A stretch of 64,000 bases of DNA, taken from the NCBI GenBank assembly GCA_947500505.1, contig CANMSL010000002.1, positions 434,001 through 498,000 of the forward strand. Direction: 5' to 3'. The notes beneath the pieces are model-generated. The model did not search any database. It worked only from the letters and a program-made list of their open reading frames with translations, and was not told the DNA's origin. Shown piece by piece: positions 9,591 through 18,660 of this stretch. The stretch's first letter is position 1. Every line of letters starts with the position of its first letter. This DNA is from an uncultured Aquimarina sp. (lineage in GTDB: Bacteria; Bacteroidota; Bacteroidia; Flavobacteriales; Flavobacteriaceae). Position numbers and translations under genes: made by a program.

Positions 9591-9630
9591 AAAAGGCTCA
9601 AAAAAGGATGATTTTTGAGCCTTTTATTTT
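9591..9630 (+). terminator. Rho-independent terminator after the 489-residue protein
   Basis: AAAGGCTCAAAAA and TTTTTGAGCCTTTT form a stem of about 13 pairs around a short AGGATGA loop, followed by T-rich sequence. It ends transcription of the gene at 8103-9572. Confidence 0.85.
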
Positions 9631-9701
9631 CTGATAGAGGATATAAATAAACTGAAAGGCATCATTGTTTATTTTATTCAGGGAATAAAGATCTAATCTA
9701 A

Positions 9702-9815
9702 AAAACAAAGGAAACTGAATCAAGCACAGATGCTGGTAACCTAAATTCAGAACTATATTTAGTCACAAGATTAACTAATAGTCAAGGTTACACAACAAAA
9801 TTTGTTAAACGTTAG
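9702..9815 (+). pseudogene. Possible C-terminal gene remnant (no start codon)
   Basis: After a TAA at 9699 the frame stays open for about 37 codons to a TAG at 9813-9815, without any ATG. The translation contains SSTDAGNLNSELYLVTRLTN and then SQGYTTKFVKR, which looks like the end of a real protein and not random AT-rich DNA. Its last part is loosely like the C-terminus of the gene just upstream (ASARTTNGYGFV). I read it as the leftover tail of a lost relative. The rest of the 9573-9914 interval holds two terminators and nothing else I can name. Confidence 0.35.
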
Positions 9816-9843
9816 AAATGAGCTCAATAATCTTTAATAAAAA

Positions 9844-9894
9844 AAACCTCTAAATTTTAATCTTGATTATGCTAAGATTAAAATTTAAAGGTTT
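9844..9894 (-). terminator. Rho-independent terminator of the 2-oxoglutarate dehydrogenase operon
   Basis: Two 21-base arms (9844-9864 and 9874-9894) pair with one mismatch around a 9-base loop. On the minus strand they are followed by a run of eight T, directly downstream of the E2 gene. Confidence 0.9.
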
Positions 9895-9914
9895 AAAATA
9901 TATGATAAATTTTA

Positions 9915-11204
9915 TTAAAGCTCCAGTGCTTTATTTATATTATTATCCATAAGTAATTCTTCCGGATTTTCTAAAGCTTCTTTAACCGCAACTAAAAACC
10001 CAACAGATTCTTTACCATCAATAATTCTGTGATCATATGAAAGCGCTACATACATAATTGGAGCAACTACAATTTGCCCATCTCTTACGATTGGTCTTTC
10101 TACAATATTATGCATTCCCAGAATCGCACTCTGTGGTGGATTAATAATAGGAGTCGACAACATACTACCAAAAACTCCACCATTAGTAATGGTAAAAGTT
10201 CCTCCAGTCATTTCATCTACGGTAATTTGTCCTTCACGTGCTCTGATTGCCAATCTCTTTACTTCAGATTCAACACCTCTAAAACTTAGGTTTTCTGCAT
10301 TTCTAATAACAGGAACCATCAATCCTTTAGGTCCTGAAACGGCAATACTAATATCCTGAAAATCATAAGAAATCATCTCTTTACCATCGATCATTGAATT
10401 TACCGCGGGATACATTTTTAGTGCTCTCACACAGGCCAATGTAAAGAAAGACATAAAACCTAGACTTACTCCGTGTTTATTTTTAAATGTTTCTTTGTAT
10501 TGTTTTCGTAAATCAAAAATCGGCTGCATATCCACCTCATTAAAAGTGGTTAGCATAGCCGTTTCATTTTTTACGGAAACTAATCTTTCTGCTACTTTGC
10601 GGCGTAACATTGATAATTTTTTACGAGACTCTCCTCTACTGCCAGGTCCAGGAGTCCCCATAGATGGCTTTGCATCGACAGCATCAGCTTTTGTAATACG
10701 TCCATCTTTTCCGGTTCCTTTTACCTCTGACGCATCCATACCTTTTTCCGCAAGCACTTTTCTGGCTGCCGGGGAAGCAGTTCCTGTGGCATAGGTATCT
10801 TGCTTTTGCAAAGGTGTAGTAGGCTTGGATGGTGTTTGGGTTAGCGCATCCGCTTTAGAGCTATCTTCTTTATTTTCAGTTTTATCACGTTGCTGGTCAA
10901 GATCCATAGCCGCATTACCCGGACCTCCCTCATCACCTTCATTATCGGCGTTTCCATCGGGAGCTTCTGCATCAGTATCTATTAGACATACAACCTGACC
11001 AACAGCTACCGCATCACCCTCTTCTGCTTTTAAAGTAATAATTCCACTAGCTTCTGCCGGCAATTCTAATGTTGCTTTATCACTATCGACCTCAGCAATT
11101 GCTTGATCCTTTGTTACATAGTCACCGTCTTCTACAAGCCATTGAGCGATTTCTACCTCTGTAATGGATTCTCCCGGTGAAGGGACTTTCATTTCTAAAG
11201 CCAT
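9915..11204 (-). CDS. odhB: 2-oxoglutarate dehydrogenase E2, dihydrolipoyllysine succinyltransferase
   Basis: The 429-residue E2 core subunit of the 2-oxoglutarate dehydrogenase complex in the TCA cycle; it transfers the succinyl group from lipoyl to CoA. Domains in order are a lipoyl domain with the lipoylated lysine in DSDKATLE (Lys43), a linker rich in Asp, Gly and Lys, a peripheral-subunit-binding domain around [19 protein letters not shown] and [14 protein letters not shown], and a catalytic domain whose [11 protein letters not shown] holds His392 and Asp396. It follows the E1 gene by 57 bases on the same strand and ends before a strong terminator, so the two form one operon. The E3 gene is not in the window. 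Confidence 0.96.
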   Translation of the reverse strand: MALEMKVPSPGESITEVEIAQWLVEDGDYVTKDQAIAEVDSDKATLELPAEASGIITLKAEEGDAVAVGQVVCLIDTDAEAPDGNADNEGDEGGPGNAAMDLDQQRDKTENKEDSSKADALTQTPSKPTTPLQKQDTYATGTASPAARKVLAEKGMDASEVKGTGKDGRITKADAVDAKPSMGTPGPGSRGESRKKLSMLRRKVAERLVSVKNETAMLTTFNEVDMQPIFDLRKQYKETFKNKHGVSLGFMSFFTLACVRALKMYPAVNSMIDGKEMISYDFQDISIAVSGPKGLMVPVIRNAENLSFRGVESEVKRLAIRAREGQITVDEMTGGTFTITNGGVFGSMLSTPIINPPQSAILGMHNIVERPIVRDGQIVVAPIMYVALSYDHRIIDGKESVGFLVAVKEALENPEELLMDNNINKALEL

Positions 11205-11261
11205 AATTCTAAATTTATACGTATATCACTTTCGTGAAAATATTTCTATTTATAGTTTTAC

Positions 11262-14051
11262 TTACGATTTTTTTCTTCTTTTTTGATTGTCTTTTTGTTT
11301 ATCAAAAACAAAATCAATTACTTCCTGATGTCTTCTCTTAGATCTGGTCGCACTACCAGCTGCAGGTGCTCCATAAGGTCTTCTACTTGCAAATCTAAAT
11401 GAACTCGCGTCATCATAATGCATTAATATATGACTTAATGCACCCATATTGCGAGGCTCCTCCTGAGCCCAAACAATGTCATCCGCTTTATATTTCTTGA
11501 TCAATCTATCCATTTCCTTAACAGGAAGCGGAAATAATTGTTCTAGTCTTACCAAAGCAACGTCTTTTCTTTCTGATTTCTCTTTTTCTTCTAACAGATC
11601 ATAATAAAATTTACCGGTACAAAACACTAATGTTTTAGTGTCTTTTGCCTTAGCAACGGGATCATCAAGAACGGTGTGGAATCCTCCATTTGTAAATTCT
11701 TCCACCGAAGAAACCACTTTAGGATGTCTTAATAAACTCTTAGGTGTAAATATGATCAAAGGTTTACGAAAATCAGCTTTCATTTGTCTTCTTAACAAAT
11801 GAAACATATTAGCCGGTGTAGTTACGTCTGCTACAAACATATTATCCTTAGCACATAACTGAAGGTAACGCTCCATTCTTGCAGAAGAATGTTCTGCACC
11901 CTGACCTTCATATCCGTGCGGTAAAAATAGCACGAGCCCATTCTGAAGCTTCCATTTATCCTCTGCAGAAGAAATATATTGGTCGATCATAATCTGAGCT
12001 CCATTACTAAAGTCTCCAAACTGTGCTTCCCATATAGTCAATGTTTCGGGACTGGCCATGGCATATCCATAATCAAATCCTACAACTCCATATTCTGAAA
12101 GTAGAGAATTATAAATATAGAAATCACCTTGATCACCCTTTAGATTATTGAGCGGTAAAATTTCTTCTTCGCTATCCTCGACTTTTATAACCGCGTGCCG
12201 GTGAGAAAAAGTCCCCCTCTCTACATCCTGCCCACTCATCCGAACGTCGAAACCTTCCTTGAGCAATGAACCATATGCAAGTAGCTCTCCCATAGCCCAA
12301 TCCAATTGATCAGTTTCAAAAAACATTTTATGTCTTTGATCAATTAACCGTTCTATTTTACGAAGGAATTTTTTATCAGATGGAAGTTTTGTAATCACTT
12401 CTGCAATTTCAGTAAGATCTTTTTTGGGATATGTTGTGTCTACAGCCGCCATCATCTCATCTTCCTGAACCCTGGTAAACCCGGCCCATTCATCCTTCAT
12501 AAACGGAGTGATCACTGTTTTTTCTTGTTTACGAGAATCCTCTAACTCCTCTTCCAGAGATTCTTTATATTCTTTTTCGAGTTCTGCTACATACTCTTTA
12601 TTAATAATTCCATCAGAGATCAACTTTTCTGCATAAATATCTCTCGGATTCTTATGTTTCGCAATGGCTTTATATAATTTGGGTTGTGTAAAGCGAGGTT
12701 CATCTCCCTCATTATGACCGTATTTACGATACCCTAATAAATCAATAAACACATCACGACCAAAATTCATTCTAAAATCTAAAGCAAAGTTTGTTGCATG
12801 CACAACTGCTTCTGCATCATCGGCATTTACGTGTAATACAGGAGATAATGTAACTTTGCCAACATCTGTACAATAAGTAGATGAACGTGCATCTAAATAA
12901 TTAGTAGTAAAACCGATCTGATTATTTACTACAATGTGTATGGTACCTCCGGTTTTATATCCATCTAACTGGGCCATCTGCACAATTTCATATACCAAAC
13001 CCTGACCTGCGATCGCTGCATCTCCATGCACAACTATTGGCAGGACTTGTGATATATCATCCTTATAATATTTATCTTGTTTTGCTCTGGTAATTCCTTC
13101 CACAACAGCGCCAACAGTTTCCAGGTGTGAAGGATTCGGAGCAATATTCATATTAATTGCCTTACCGGAATCTGTTTCTCTTTTAGAGGTCCATCCTAAA
13201 TGATATTTAACATCGCCATCAAATACAGTTTCCTCGTAATCTTTTCCGTCAAATTCACTAAAAATATCCTTAGGACTTTTCCCAAAAATATTAGTAAGCG
13301 TACTAAGGCGTCCACGATGTGCCATCCCCATTACAAACTCTTTGACACCCATATTAGCAGCTTTTTCTACTAAAGCATCTAACGCTGGAATTAACGATTC
13401 TCCTCCTTCAAGAGAAAAACGTTTTTGTCCTACATATTTAGTATGTAAAAAACTTTCAAAAGAAACTGCCTGGTTTAGTTTTTTTAGAATGTGTTTTTTC
13501 TGATCTGCCGAAAATTTAGTTCTATTAGTATTGAAGTTTACACGCTCTTGTATCCATTCCCTTTCTTCGGGGTTACGAATATACATGTATTCGATCCCGA
13601 TAGCATCGCAGTAAATCTGTTCTAGATGAACAATGATGTTGCTTAATGTATTCGGACCTATACCGATAATTTCTCCGGCATTGAAAACTTTATTGAGATC
13701 ACCCTGACTTAAACCGAAGTTTTCTAATGCAAGGGTGGGATGATACTTTCTTCGTTCTCTTACCGGATTCGTTTTGGTAAATAAATGTCCTCGTGTTCGG
13801 TATGCATCAATGAGTAAAACTACCTGAAACTCTTTTTGTACATTTTCCGGAACAGTAGCTGTAGTACCTTCGGAGTCTTTTTCTATGTATATTGTTTCTC
13901 CAGAGTCCTCTGCACTTTCCAATCCAAAATCAAATCCTTGAAAAAATGCTCTCCAACTTGGTTCTACGCTATCTGGGTTTTGCAAATATTGATCATATAA
14001 ATCTGCAAAAAATGCGGTATTAGCCGCATTCAAAAATGAATATTTATCCAT
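11262..14051 (-). CDS. sucA: 2-oxoglutarate dehydrogenase E1 component
   Basis: The thiamine diphosphate-dependent E1 subunit (929 residues) of 2-oxoglutarate dehydrogenase. It begins with the E2-docking segment (FADLYDQYLQNPDSVEPSWRAFF), has the HLGWTS and NPSHLE motifs, a ThDP-binding run starting GDAAIAGQGLVYE and ending NNQIGFTTNY, and the C-terminal transketolase-like pyrimidine domain (GYEGQGAEHSSARMERYLQL). I start it at the ATG at 14049-14051 (MDKYSFLNAANTAFF). An ATG 39 bases earlier is in frame, but it gives a leader unlike the family and lies too close to the promoter box at 14090-14097. E2 follows in the same operon. Confidence 0.96.
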   Translation of the reverse strand: MDKYSFLNAANTAFFADLYDQYLQNPDSVEPSWRAFFQGFDFGLESAEDSGETIYIEKDSEGTTATVPENVQKEFQVVLLIDAYRTRGHLFTKTNPVRERRKYHPTLALENFGLSQGDLNKVFNAGEIIGIGPNTLSNIIVHLEQIYCDAIGIEYMYIRNPEEREWIQERVNFNTNRTKFSADQKKHILKKLNQAVSFESFLHTKYVGQKRFSLEGGESLIPALDALVEKAANMGVKEFVMGMAHRGRLSTLTNIFGKSPKDIFSEFDGKDYEETVFDGDVKYHLGWTSKRETDSGKAINMNIAPNPSHLETVGAVVEGITRAKQDKYYKDDISQVLPIVVHGDAAIAGQGLVYEIVQMAQLDGYKTGGTIHIVVNNQIGFTTNYLDARSSTYCTDVGKVTLSPVLHVNADDAEAVVHATNFALDFRMNFGRDVFIDLLGYRKYGHNEGDEPRFTQPKLYKAIAKHKNPRDIYAEKLISDGIINKEYVAELEKEYKESLEEELEDSRKQEKTVITPFMKDEWAGFTRVQEDEMMAAVDTTYPKKDLTEIAEVITKLPSDKKFLRKIERLIDQRHKMFFETDQLDWAMGELLAYGSLLKEGFDVRMSGQDVERGTFSHRHAVIKVEDSEEEILPLNNLKGDQGDFYIYNSLLSEYGVVGFDYGYAMASPETLTIWEAQFGDFSNGAQIMIDQYISSAEDKWKLQNGLVLFLPHGYEGQGAEHSSARMERYLQLCAKDNMFVADVTTPANMFHLLRRQMKADFRKPLIIFTPKSLLRHPKVVSSVEEFTNGGFHTVLDDPVAKAKDTKTLVFCTGKFYYDLLEEKEKSERKDVALVRLEQLFPLPVKEMDRLIKKYKADDIVWAQEEPRNMGALSHILMHYDDASSFRFASRRPYGAPAAGSATRSKRRHQEVIDFVFDKQKDNQKRRKKS

Positions 14052-14089
14052 ATGTAAGTATTCAACCGTCTTTTTATTATAAAACATCA

Positions 14090-14097
14090 CAAAAATA
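14090..14097 (-). promoter_or_regulatory. Minus-7 promoter box of the sucA-odhB operon
   Basis: The minus strand reads TATTTTTG, a perfect TAnnTTTG, 38 bases upstream of the chosen start codon. It excludes the more upstream ATG at 14090. Confidence 0.6.
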
Positions 14098-14165
14098 CAA
14101 TAATTACAGTATATTGAGTATGGAATTATATATATTTTATTATAACATTTTTTACTATTTTAACA

Positions 14166-14687
14166 ATGAAAGTGTTTCTTATTCAGAAAATCAAATTCTT
14201 AATTTTAGTTTTATCAATATTTTTTTCCTTAGGACAAGGATATTCTCAGGATGATAATTTTTGGTCTCGTGTTAGAATTGGAGGAAATATAGGGATTGGA
14301 TTTACCAATAATACGTTTAATGGCATCTTGGCTCCTTCGGCGGTGTATGATTTTAATAATCAGTTCAGTATGGGTTTTGGACTTAATTTTGGATATACAG
14401 ATTCCCGAAATTTTTCCGCTACTAATTACGGTGCCAGCCTTATTACTCTATATAACCCTTTCCCGACTTTACAACTATCTGCCGAGTTTGAACAAATGGG
14501 TGTAAGCAGAAGTTTTGAGATTGAAGGGCAGGACTTTAATGATGATTACTGGTATCCTGCATTATTTATCGGAGCCGGATATAGAATAGGATATGTAAGC
14601 GTTGGTCTAAGATATGATGTTTTGTATGATGAAGATAAAAGTATTTATGCCAGTGCATATGCTCCATTTATAAGAGTGTTTTTTTGA
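14166..14687 (+). CDS. Small outer-membrane beta-barrel protein, unknown function
   Basis: A 173-residue exported protein. A signal peptide covers about residues 1-28 (hydrophobic core FLILVLSIFFSLG, end GYSQ). The mature part alternates polar and aromatic residues in short strands rich in glycine (IGGNIGIGF, MGFGLNFGY, FIGAGYRIGY) and ends with phenylalanine, as is usual for outer-membrane barrels. About eight strands can be counted, matching the OmpA/OmpW-like small barrels. It is transcribed divergently from sucA, with about 110 bases between the starts. The next gene converges on it. No specific function can be assigned. Confidence 0.75.
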   Translation: MKVFLIQKIKFLILVLSIFFSLGQGYSQDDNFWSRVRIGGNIGIGFTNNTFNGILAPSAVYDFNNQFSMGFGLNFGYTDSRNFSATNYGASLITLYNPFPTLQLSAEFEQMGVSRSFEIEGQDFNDDYWYPALFIGAGYRIGYVSVGLRYDVLYDEDKSIYASAYAPFIRVFF

Positions 14688-14736
14688 AAAAATCCGCTCG
14701 GAGCTTTCATTTTCAATATTTCGAAAATCGGTATGG

Positions 14737-15363
14737 CTACCACATATGAAAAATACATGTAGGTTTCCGGTTAGAGTAACTTTCTAATTTATTTTCAGCT
14801 TTTCTGAGTAATCTATATTTATAGTGAATATCTTCAGCATCTTCTATGCAATTACTATTTTTAAAGGGAAGCGTATTAAAATATTCCGGATTCCACTCAG
14901 AGAGTTTTTCGCCATGCTTTCTTTCAAAACAGAACTTATTGGCGTCACTATGAAAAAACATTCGCTGTTCTGTAACTTCGATTACTTTTTCTACACTTGT
15001 GGATGAAACTCCCTGACTACTTTCTTTATAAAGTGTATTCATATACATTTCTTCAGATATAGAAGTCTTTATTCTCAAGGTATCTTTTACTATAAAATAA
15101 TTTTCTATAAATGTTTCATTACCAAAACCCTGCTTAAATATATGAGTCATTAATTTTAGCTCCTTGTCTTGAAAATAAAACTCAATTCTTCCTGACAAAT
15201 CCTCTGAGCATTTATAATATTTTGTTCTGTTTTTAATCAAGGTGTCTTTATCGGTTATCCTTTTTAGAAAAATCTCATAATCGTCATTACTTTCATTAAA
15301 AGCTTCCTGACCATAACTAGTACTTAACATAAACAAAAGCAGAACACTGCTAAATAGCTTCAT
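14737..15363 (-). CDS. Exported protein of unknown function
   Basis: A 208-residue protein with a clear signal peptide (residues 1-18, MKLFSSVLLLFMLSTSYGQ). The mature part is mixed alpha/beta and holds charged stretches such as NESNDDYEIFLKRI and KYYKCSEDLSGRIEF. Four cysteines occur in the mature protein. I do not recognise a family. It lies 16 bases downstream of a 118-residue gene that itself overlaps the polyprenyl synthase gene, so these three genes are probably one transcript. The neighbours do not make its role clear. Confidence 0.65.
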   Translation of the reverse strand: MKLFSSVLLLFMLSTSYGQEAFNESNDDYEIFLKRITDKDTLIKNRTKYYKCSEDLSGRIEFYFQDKELKLMTHIFKQGFGNETFIENYFIVKDTLRIKTSISEEMYMNTLYKESSQGVSSTSVEKVIEVTEQRMFFHSDANKFCFERKHGEKLSEWNPEYFNTLPFKNSNCIEDAEDIHYKYRLLRKAENKLESYSNRKPTCIFHMW

Positions 15364-15379
15364 AATTTCTATATTTTTT

Positions 15380-15736
15380 TCAAAATGTGTTCCTGTAATA
15401 TATCTTTTGCCATTCTCTTCTAAGAATCAAATATGTAGCATATTTCGCAATAACTTTACTTTCTTCGGATTTACAGTTCTTGATGTCCTTTTCAGAAACA
15501 TCTACCGCATACAATAAATTCAGATATTCATTAAATGCATTGTTTAGTTTTTCTAAAAGTAATTGTTCTATTTCTAAAAAGAGTTCTTCCGGAAGAACAT
15601 TTAGATTTATTTTATGGCCCATCCCAGCGCGATTAAGATCTTTCTGAAGTTGTAAAATCAATTGAGAATATGTATCAGATCGTAAAATCTGGTCCATTAA
15701 CTGCTCAACAGATACAGTATTAAAATCACTAGACAC
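15380..15736 (-). CDS. Conserved-looking small soluble protein, unknown function
   Basis: A 118-residue protein, mostly helical and leucine-rich (LILQLQKDLNRAG, PEELFLEIEQLLLEKLNNAFNEYLNLL), without signal peptide or membrane segment. Its ATG lies 8 bases inside the end of the polyprenyl synthase gene, so the two are translationally coupled. I know of no function. The coupling suggests a role near isoprenoid synthesis or simply a conserved gene order in this family of bacteria. Confidence 0.65.
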   Translation of the reverse strand: MSSDFNTVSVEQLMDQILRSDTYSQLILQLQKDLNRAGMGHKINLNVLPEELFLEIEQLLLEKLNNAFNEYLNLLYAVDVSEKDIKNCKSEESKVIAKYATYLILRREWQKIYYRNTF

Positions 15737-16703
15737 TTCGGTTCATTAATTGTTCTCCAAAAGCCTGTAAGGTTTTTTTATTACCTTCTGAAATTGACAA
15801 GTCATCTAAAACTTCAAAGGCTTTTTTTGTATATTTTTTAATTTCTAGCCTGGTCTTTTCCTTCGCGCCGGTAGTTTCAAAAATAGCCTTGACAGTATGT
15901 ATTTTCTCTGATGGATCTTCAGGGTTTAGGGAAAACAAACCCTCTAATTGTCTTCTTATATTATTATCAGCACTACCGATCGCTGTTAAATATAAAAAGG
16001 TTTTTTTGTTTTCGATAATATCTCCCCCAACTTGCTTTCCAAAAGTAGCCGGATCGCCAAATGCATCTAAATAATCATCCTGCAATTGAAATGCAAGTCC
16101 TAATAATCTTCCAAAATCGTAAATAGCAGCTTTGCAGGTTTCAGATGCATCTGCTATAATCGCACCCATTTGCATAGCAGCGGCAACCAATACCGCTGTT
16201 TTATATTCTATCATTTTCAGATATTCGGGAATGGTAACATCATCTCTGGTTTCAAAATCTATATCGTATTGTTGTCCTTCACAAACTTCTATTGCTGTTT
16301 TAGTGAAAAGTTGTGCCAATTGTCTAAATGTGTCACCCTGATAATTTTCAAAAAGCTGGTAGGCATTAATCAGCATAGCATCTCCTGAAAGAATACCTGT
16401 ATTGATATCCCATTTCTCGTGAACCGTTTCCTTACCTCTTCTCAAAGGAGCGCCGTCCATAATATCATCATGAATTAACGAAAAGTTATGGAAAATCTCA
16501 ATAGCCAATGCTGCATCCAGTGCTTTTTTATAGGAACCCCCAAAAATCTCAGAAGTCATCAACACTAATACTGGTCTTAATCTTTTTCCACCAAGATTCA
16601 GGATATATGAGATGGGTTCATAGAGATTCTTAGGCTCTTTTTTTATGATTTTTTTTGATAAATATTCCAAAAAGTATTGTTGATAATCAGAAATTGTTTG
16701 CAC
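15729..16703 (-). CDS. Polyprenyl synthetase (trans-isoprenyl diphosphate synthase)
   Basis: An isoprenyl diphosphate synthase that condenses isopentenyl diphosphate with allylic diphosphates. The first aspartate-rich motif is LIHDDIMDGAPLRRG and the second is LAFQLQDDYLDAFGD; the substrate-binding GGKRLRPVL is near the N-terminus. I prefer a GTG start at 16703 (324 residues, beginning VQTISDYQQYFLEYL) because it matches the usual length and start of this family in Flavobacteria. An ATG at 16745 would add 14 residues that overlap a promoter-like TACCTTAG. Product chain length (geranylgeranyl, or longer for menaquinone) is not certain. It uses the products of the mevalonate pathway encoded at 4485-7974. 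Confidence 0.9.
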   Translation of the reverse strand: MQTISDYQQYFLEYLSKKIIKKEPKNLYEPISYILNLGGKRLRPVLVLMTSEIFGGSYKKALDAALAIEIFHNFSLIHDDIMDGAPLRRGKETVHEKWDINTGILSGDAMLINAYQLFENYQGDTFRQLAQLFTKTAIEVCEGQQYDIDFETRDDVTIPEYLKMIEYKTAVLVAAAMQMGAIIADASETCKAAIYDFGRLLGLAFQLQDDYLDAFGDPATFGKQVGGDIIENKKTFLYLTAIGSADNNIRRQLEGLFSLNPEDPSEKIHTVKAIFETTGAKEKTRLEIKKYTKKAFEVLDDLSISEGNKKTLQAFGEQLMNRSV

Positions 16704-16896
16704 TCTTAAATTTTTTGTGCTAAGGTAAAATAAATATTTCAACACGCTTTGTCTTCATTTCCTAAATACCATTCCTAATAAAACAATTAAATTTTTAATT
16801 TTTACCGAATTATGAATTTTTGGTTTTCCAAAACAAGGAATTAATACAAATTCTTTGAAATTCAAACAATCGAGACACTAAATTTCAACGAGAAAT

Positions 16897-16904
16897 TATT
16901 TTTG
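16897..16904 (+). promoter_or_regulatory. Preserved minus-7 box in front of the decayed lipoprotein gene
   Basis: TATTTTTG is a perfect TAnnTTTG, 8 bases before an ATG at 16912 and 50 bases before the probable original start at 16954. Confidence 0.5.
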
Positions 16905-16953
16905 TGGAAGTATGAATGAAAATTTTAAAAAGTTATTACCCAAAAAACTTAGT

Positions 16954-17853
16954 ATGAAATCAAAAGTAAAAAACCTCTTTTCATTTATTGTCACTGTTTG
17001 TTATTAACGTCGTGCGAAAAAGAAAACTTATATATTGAAATACGTTCAGATGATTTAAAAATTAAAGCACCTTCAAAATTAATTGTGATTATCCAAAAGG
17101 ATGGGATGGAGTATATGTTTATAGAAGTGAGTAGTTAGAATAAAAACTCTCACGACCTGTTGCTAACAGGAAAAGTATACGATTATACGAAATTAAATGA
17201 TTCTAAATGGATACAGAATATCGAATAACAAACTCCTTTTGAATTGTTTATAGCGATTACAGATACTAATATCCCCATTCCTCTCGCTCTAGACAAATTT
17301 AGGAAGTCCAGAAGCCTTTACAAGGTCTAAAAGAACTATCGAGGATTTACCTACATATATAAGGATATCTGATCCATATTTTGAGAAAATAAAATCCAAG
17401 AGTAGTACTTATTATGGTAAATGCGAAAGTAATTTCAGAAATTAACGGTGCTTAGTTCCCTTAAATTCGAATCCAGATTATATTGAATTCTGTGATTCCG
17501 GAACGTAGGCAAACCATGTCGAAAGTTCTATTTTTGACTGAGATTGGTGTAAATTAAATGAAGCCTTGACTTGGACCAATATAATCTGTGGAAGTACGGC
17601 TGTAAAATTTTATCGCCATAAAGGTTCCTGACAGCTAAGAAAAGAAGTTACACTGGATCCTGGAATATAGTAAACTAGTTATTGGATCATAACTACAAAA
17701 GAACAAAATCATTTATTTCTTTTCTGCCCGGAAATTAGAACTGGCGATAGATTGAGAGTAGTTAGAGAGCAAAAAACTTCTAACCACTATTTTAGGGCAT
17801 GTACGAGATTTCGAAATAACCATACAATTAATAACGTATATAAATCTAGCTAA
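16954..17853 (+). pseudogene. Decayed lipoprotein gene with two frameshifts and about eight stops
   Basis: This 0.9-kb stretch has no intact gene but reads as protein when joined across frames. ATG at 16954 begins a signal peptide; a frameshift near 16998 is needed to reach the lipobox LLLTSC (Cys codon 17013-17015). That frame continues (EIRSDDLKIKAPSKLIVII, then DLLLTGKVYDYTKLNDSKW) with in-frame stops. A second shift near 17300 leads to one frame that runs to 17853 with about six internal stops (FTRSKRTIEDLPTYIRISD; LRVVREQKTSNHYFRACTRF). A terminator follows. The family is unknown. Its good promoter and terminator suggest that decay is fairly recent. Confidence 0.8.
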
Positions 17854-17872
17854 AACATATTATATTAATTAT

Positions 17873-17905
17873 AAAAGGGTTGTCCAAATCAGACAACCCT
17901 TTTTC
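17873..17905 (+). terminator. Rho-independent terminator after the decayed lipoprotein gene
   Basis: AAAGGGTTGTC and GACAACCCTTT pair around the loop CAAATCA, followed by a T run. It separates the dead gene from the efflux operon. Confidence 0.88.
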
Positions 17906-17988
17906 GTTTTATATAAAAATCTTCATCTTATCGATCGCTATTTACCTTATCAAAAAGATGATTCTATATCAATGTTAAATAATTGTGA

Positions 17989-18028
17989 AACTTAGGAAAC
18001 TTTAAATGTTTTTAAAGTTTCCTAAGTT
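17989..18028. promoter_or_regulatory. Perfect 40-bp inverted repeat, likely TetR operator
   Basis: Two identical 18-base arms in opposite orientation (AACTTAGGAAACTTTAAA at 17989-18006 and its complement at 18011-18028) flank a TGTT spacer. The right arm touches the minus-7 box at 18028-18035 and the left arm covers the minus-33 region. A repressor bound here would block transcription of the TetR-efflux operon. Confidence 0.8.
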
Positions 18029-18035
18029 ATATTTG
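18028..18035 (+). promoter_or_regulatory. Minus-7 promoter box of the efflux operon
   Basis: TATATTTG is a perfect TAnnTTTG, 22 bases before the TetR start codon and abutting the inverted repeat. Confidence 0.7.
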
Positions 18036-18057
18036 CGTTCAAACAATTACAAAAAAA

Positions 18058-18657
18058 ATGAAAGACAAAATAATTGAAACTGCAAAAGATATGTTTCTAA
18101 GCTTTGGTTTCAAAAGTGTCACCATGGACGATCTTGCATCAGAGATGGGAATTTCTAAAAAAACGATATATGCTCATTTTCAGAATAAAACTAAGCTTGT
18201 AGAAGCCACTACTGATCACCTTTTCTGCACAATCAGTGATGGAATAGATGCTATTTTGGAAGAAAAAAAAGGACCTATAGAAGAACTATACGCCATTAAA
18301 GCTTTTGTGATGTTTCATCTAAAGGACGATAAAACATCACCCCAATACCAACTTCAGAAATATTACCCAAAAATACACAATGATCTTAAAGTAAGACAAT
18401 TCGAAACTATGCAAGAATGTATTATCGATAACTTGGAAAAAGGTATCAAGACAGGCATTTTCAGGGAAAATATAGACGTGGAGATTATGTCACGAATTTA
18501 TTTTATGGGAGTGATCGGTATAAAGGATCAGGAAATGTTTCCGATGCAAGTTTTTCCTGTATCAAAATTAATGACAGATTATTTAGAATACCATATACGA
18601 GGTATCGCAACAGAAAAAGGATTACAAATTTTAAACAAGCTAATAAAAGAACAATAA
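18058..18657 (+). CDS. TetR/AcrR-family transcriptional regulator
   Basis: A 199-residue TetR-type repressor. The N-terminal helix-turn-helix is textbook: IIETAKDMFLSFGFKSVTMD then LASEMGISKKTIYAHFQNK. The rest is the helical ligand-binding and dimer domain. It is the first gene of a four-gene operon with a TolC-type protein, an adaptor and an RND pump, and it sits behind a perfect 40-bp inverted repeat at the promoter. The simplest model is autorepression of the whole operon, relieved by a pump substrate. The ligand is unknown. Confidence 0.92.
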   Translation: MKDKIIETAKDMFLSFGFKSVTMDDLASEMGISKKTIYAHFQNKTKLVEATTDHLFCTISDGIDAILEEKKGPIEELYAIKAFVMFHLKDDKTSPQYQLQKYYPKIHNDLKVRQFETMQECIIDNLEKGIKTGIFRENIDVEIMSRIYFMGVIGIKDQEMFPMQVFPVSKLMTDYLEYHIRGIATEKGLQILNKLIKEQ

Positions 18658-18660
18658 ATT

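Noticed and set aside
16132..16388. Open frames antisense to the polyprenyl synthase gene
   Set aside because: They lie opposite the conserved aspartate motifs and have no domain features.
16954..17853. Stop-codon recoding in the lipoprotein gene
   Set aside because: All three stop types occur and two frameshifts are needed, so simple decay explains it better.
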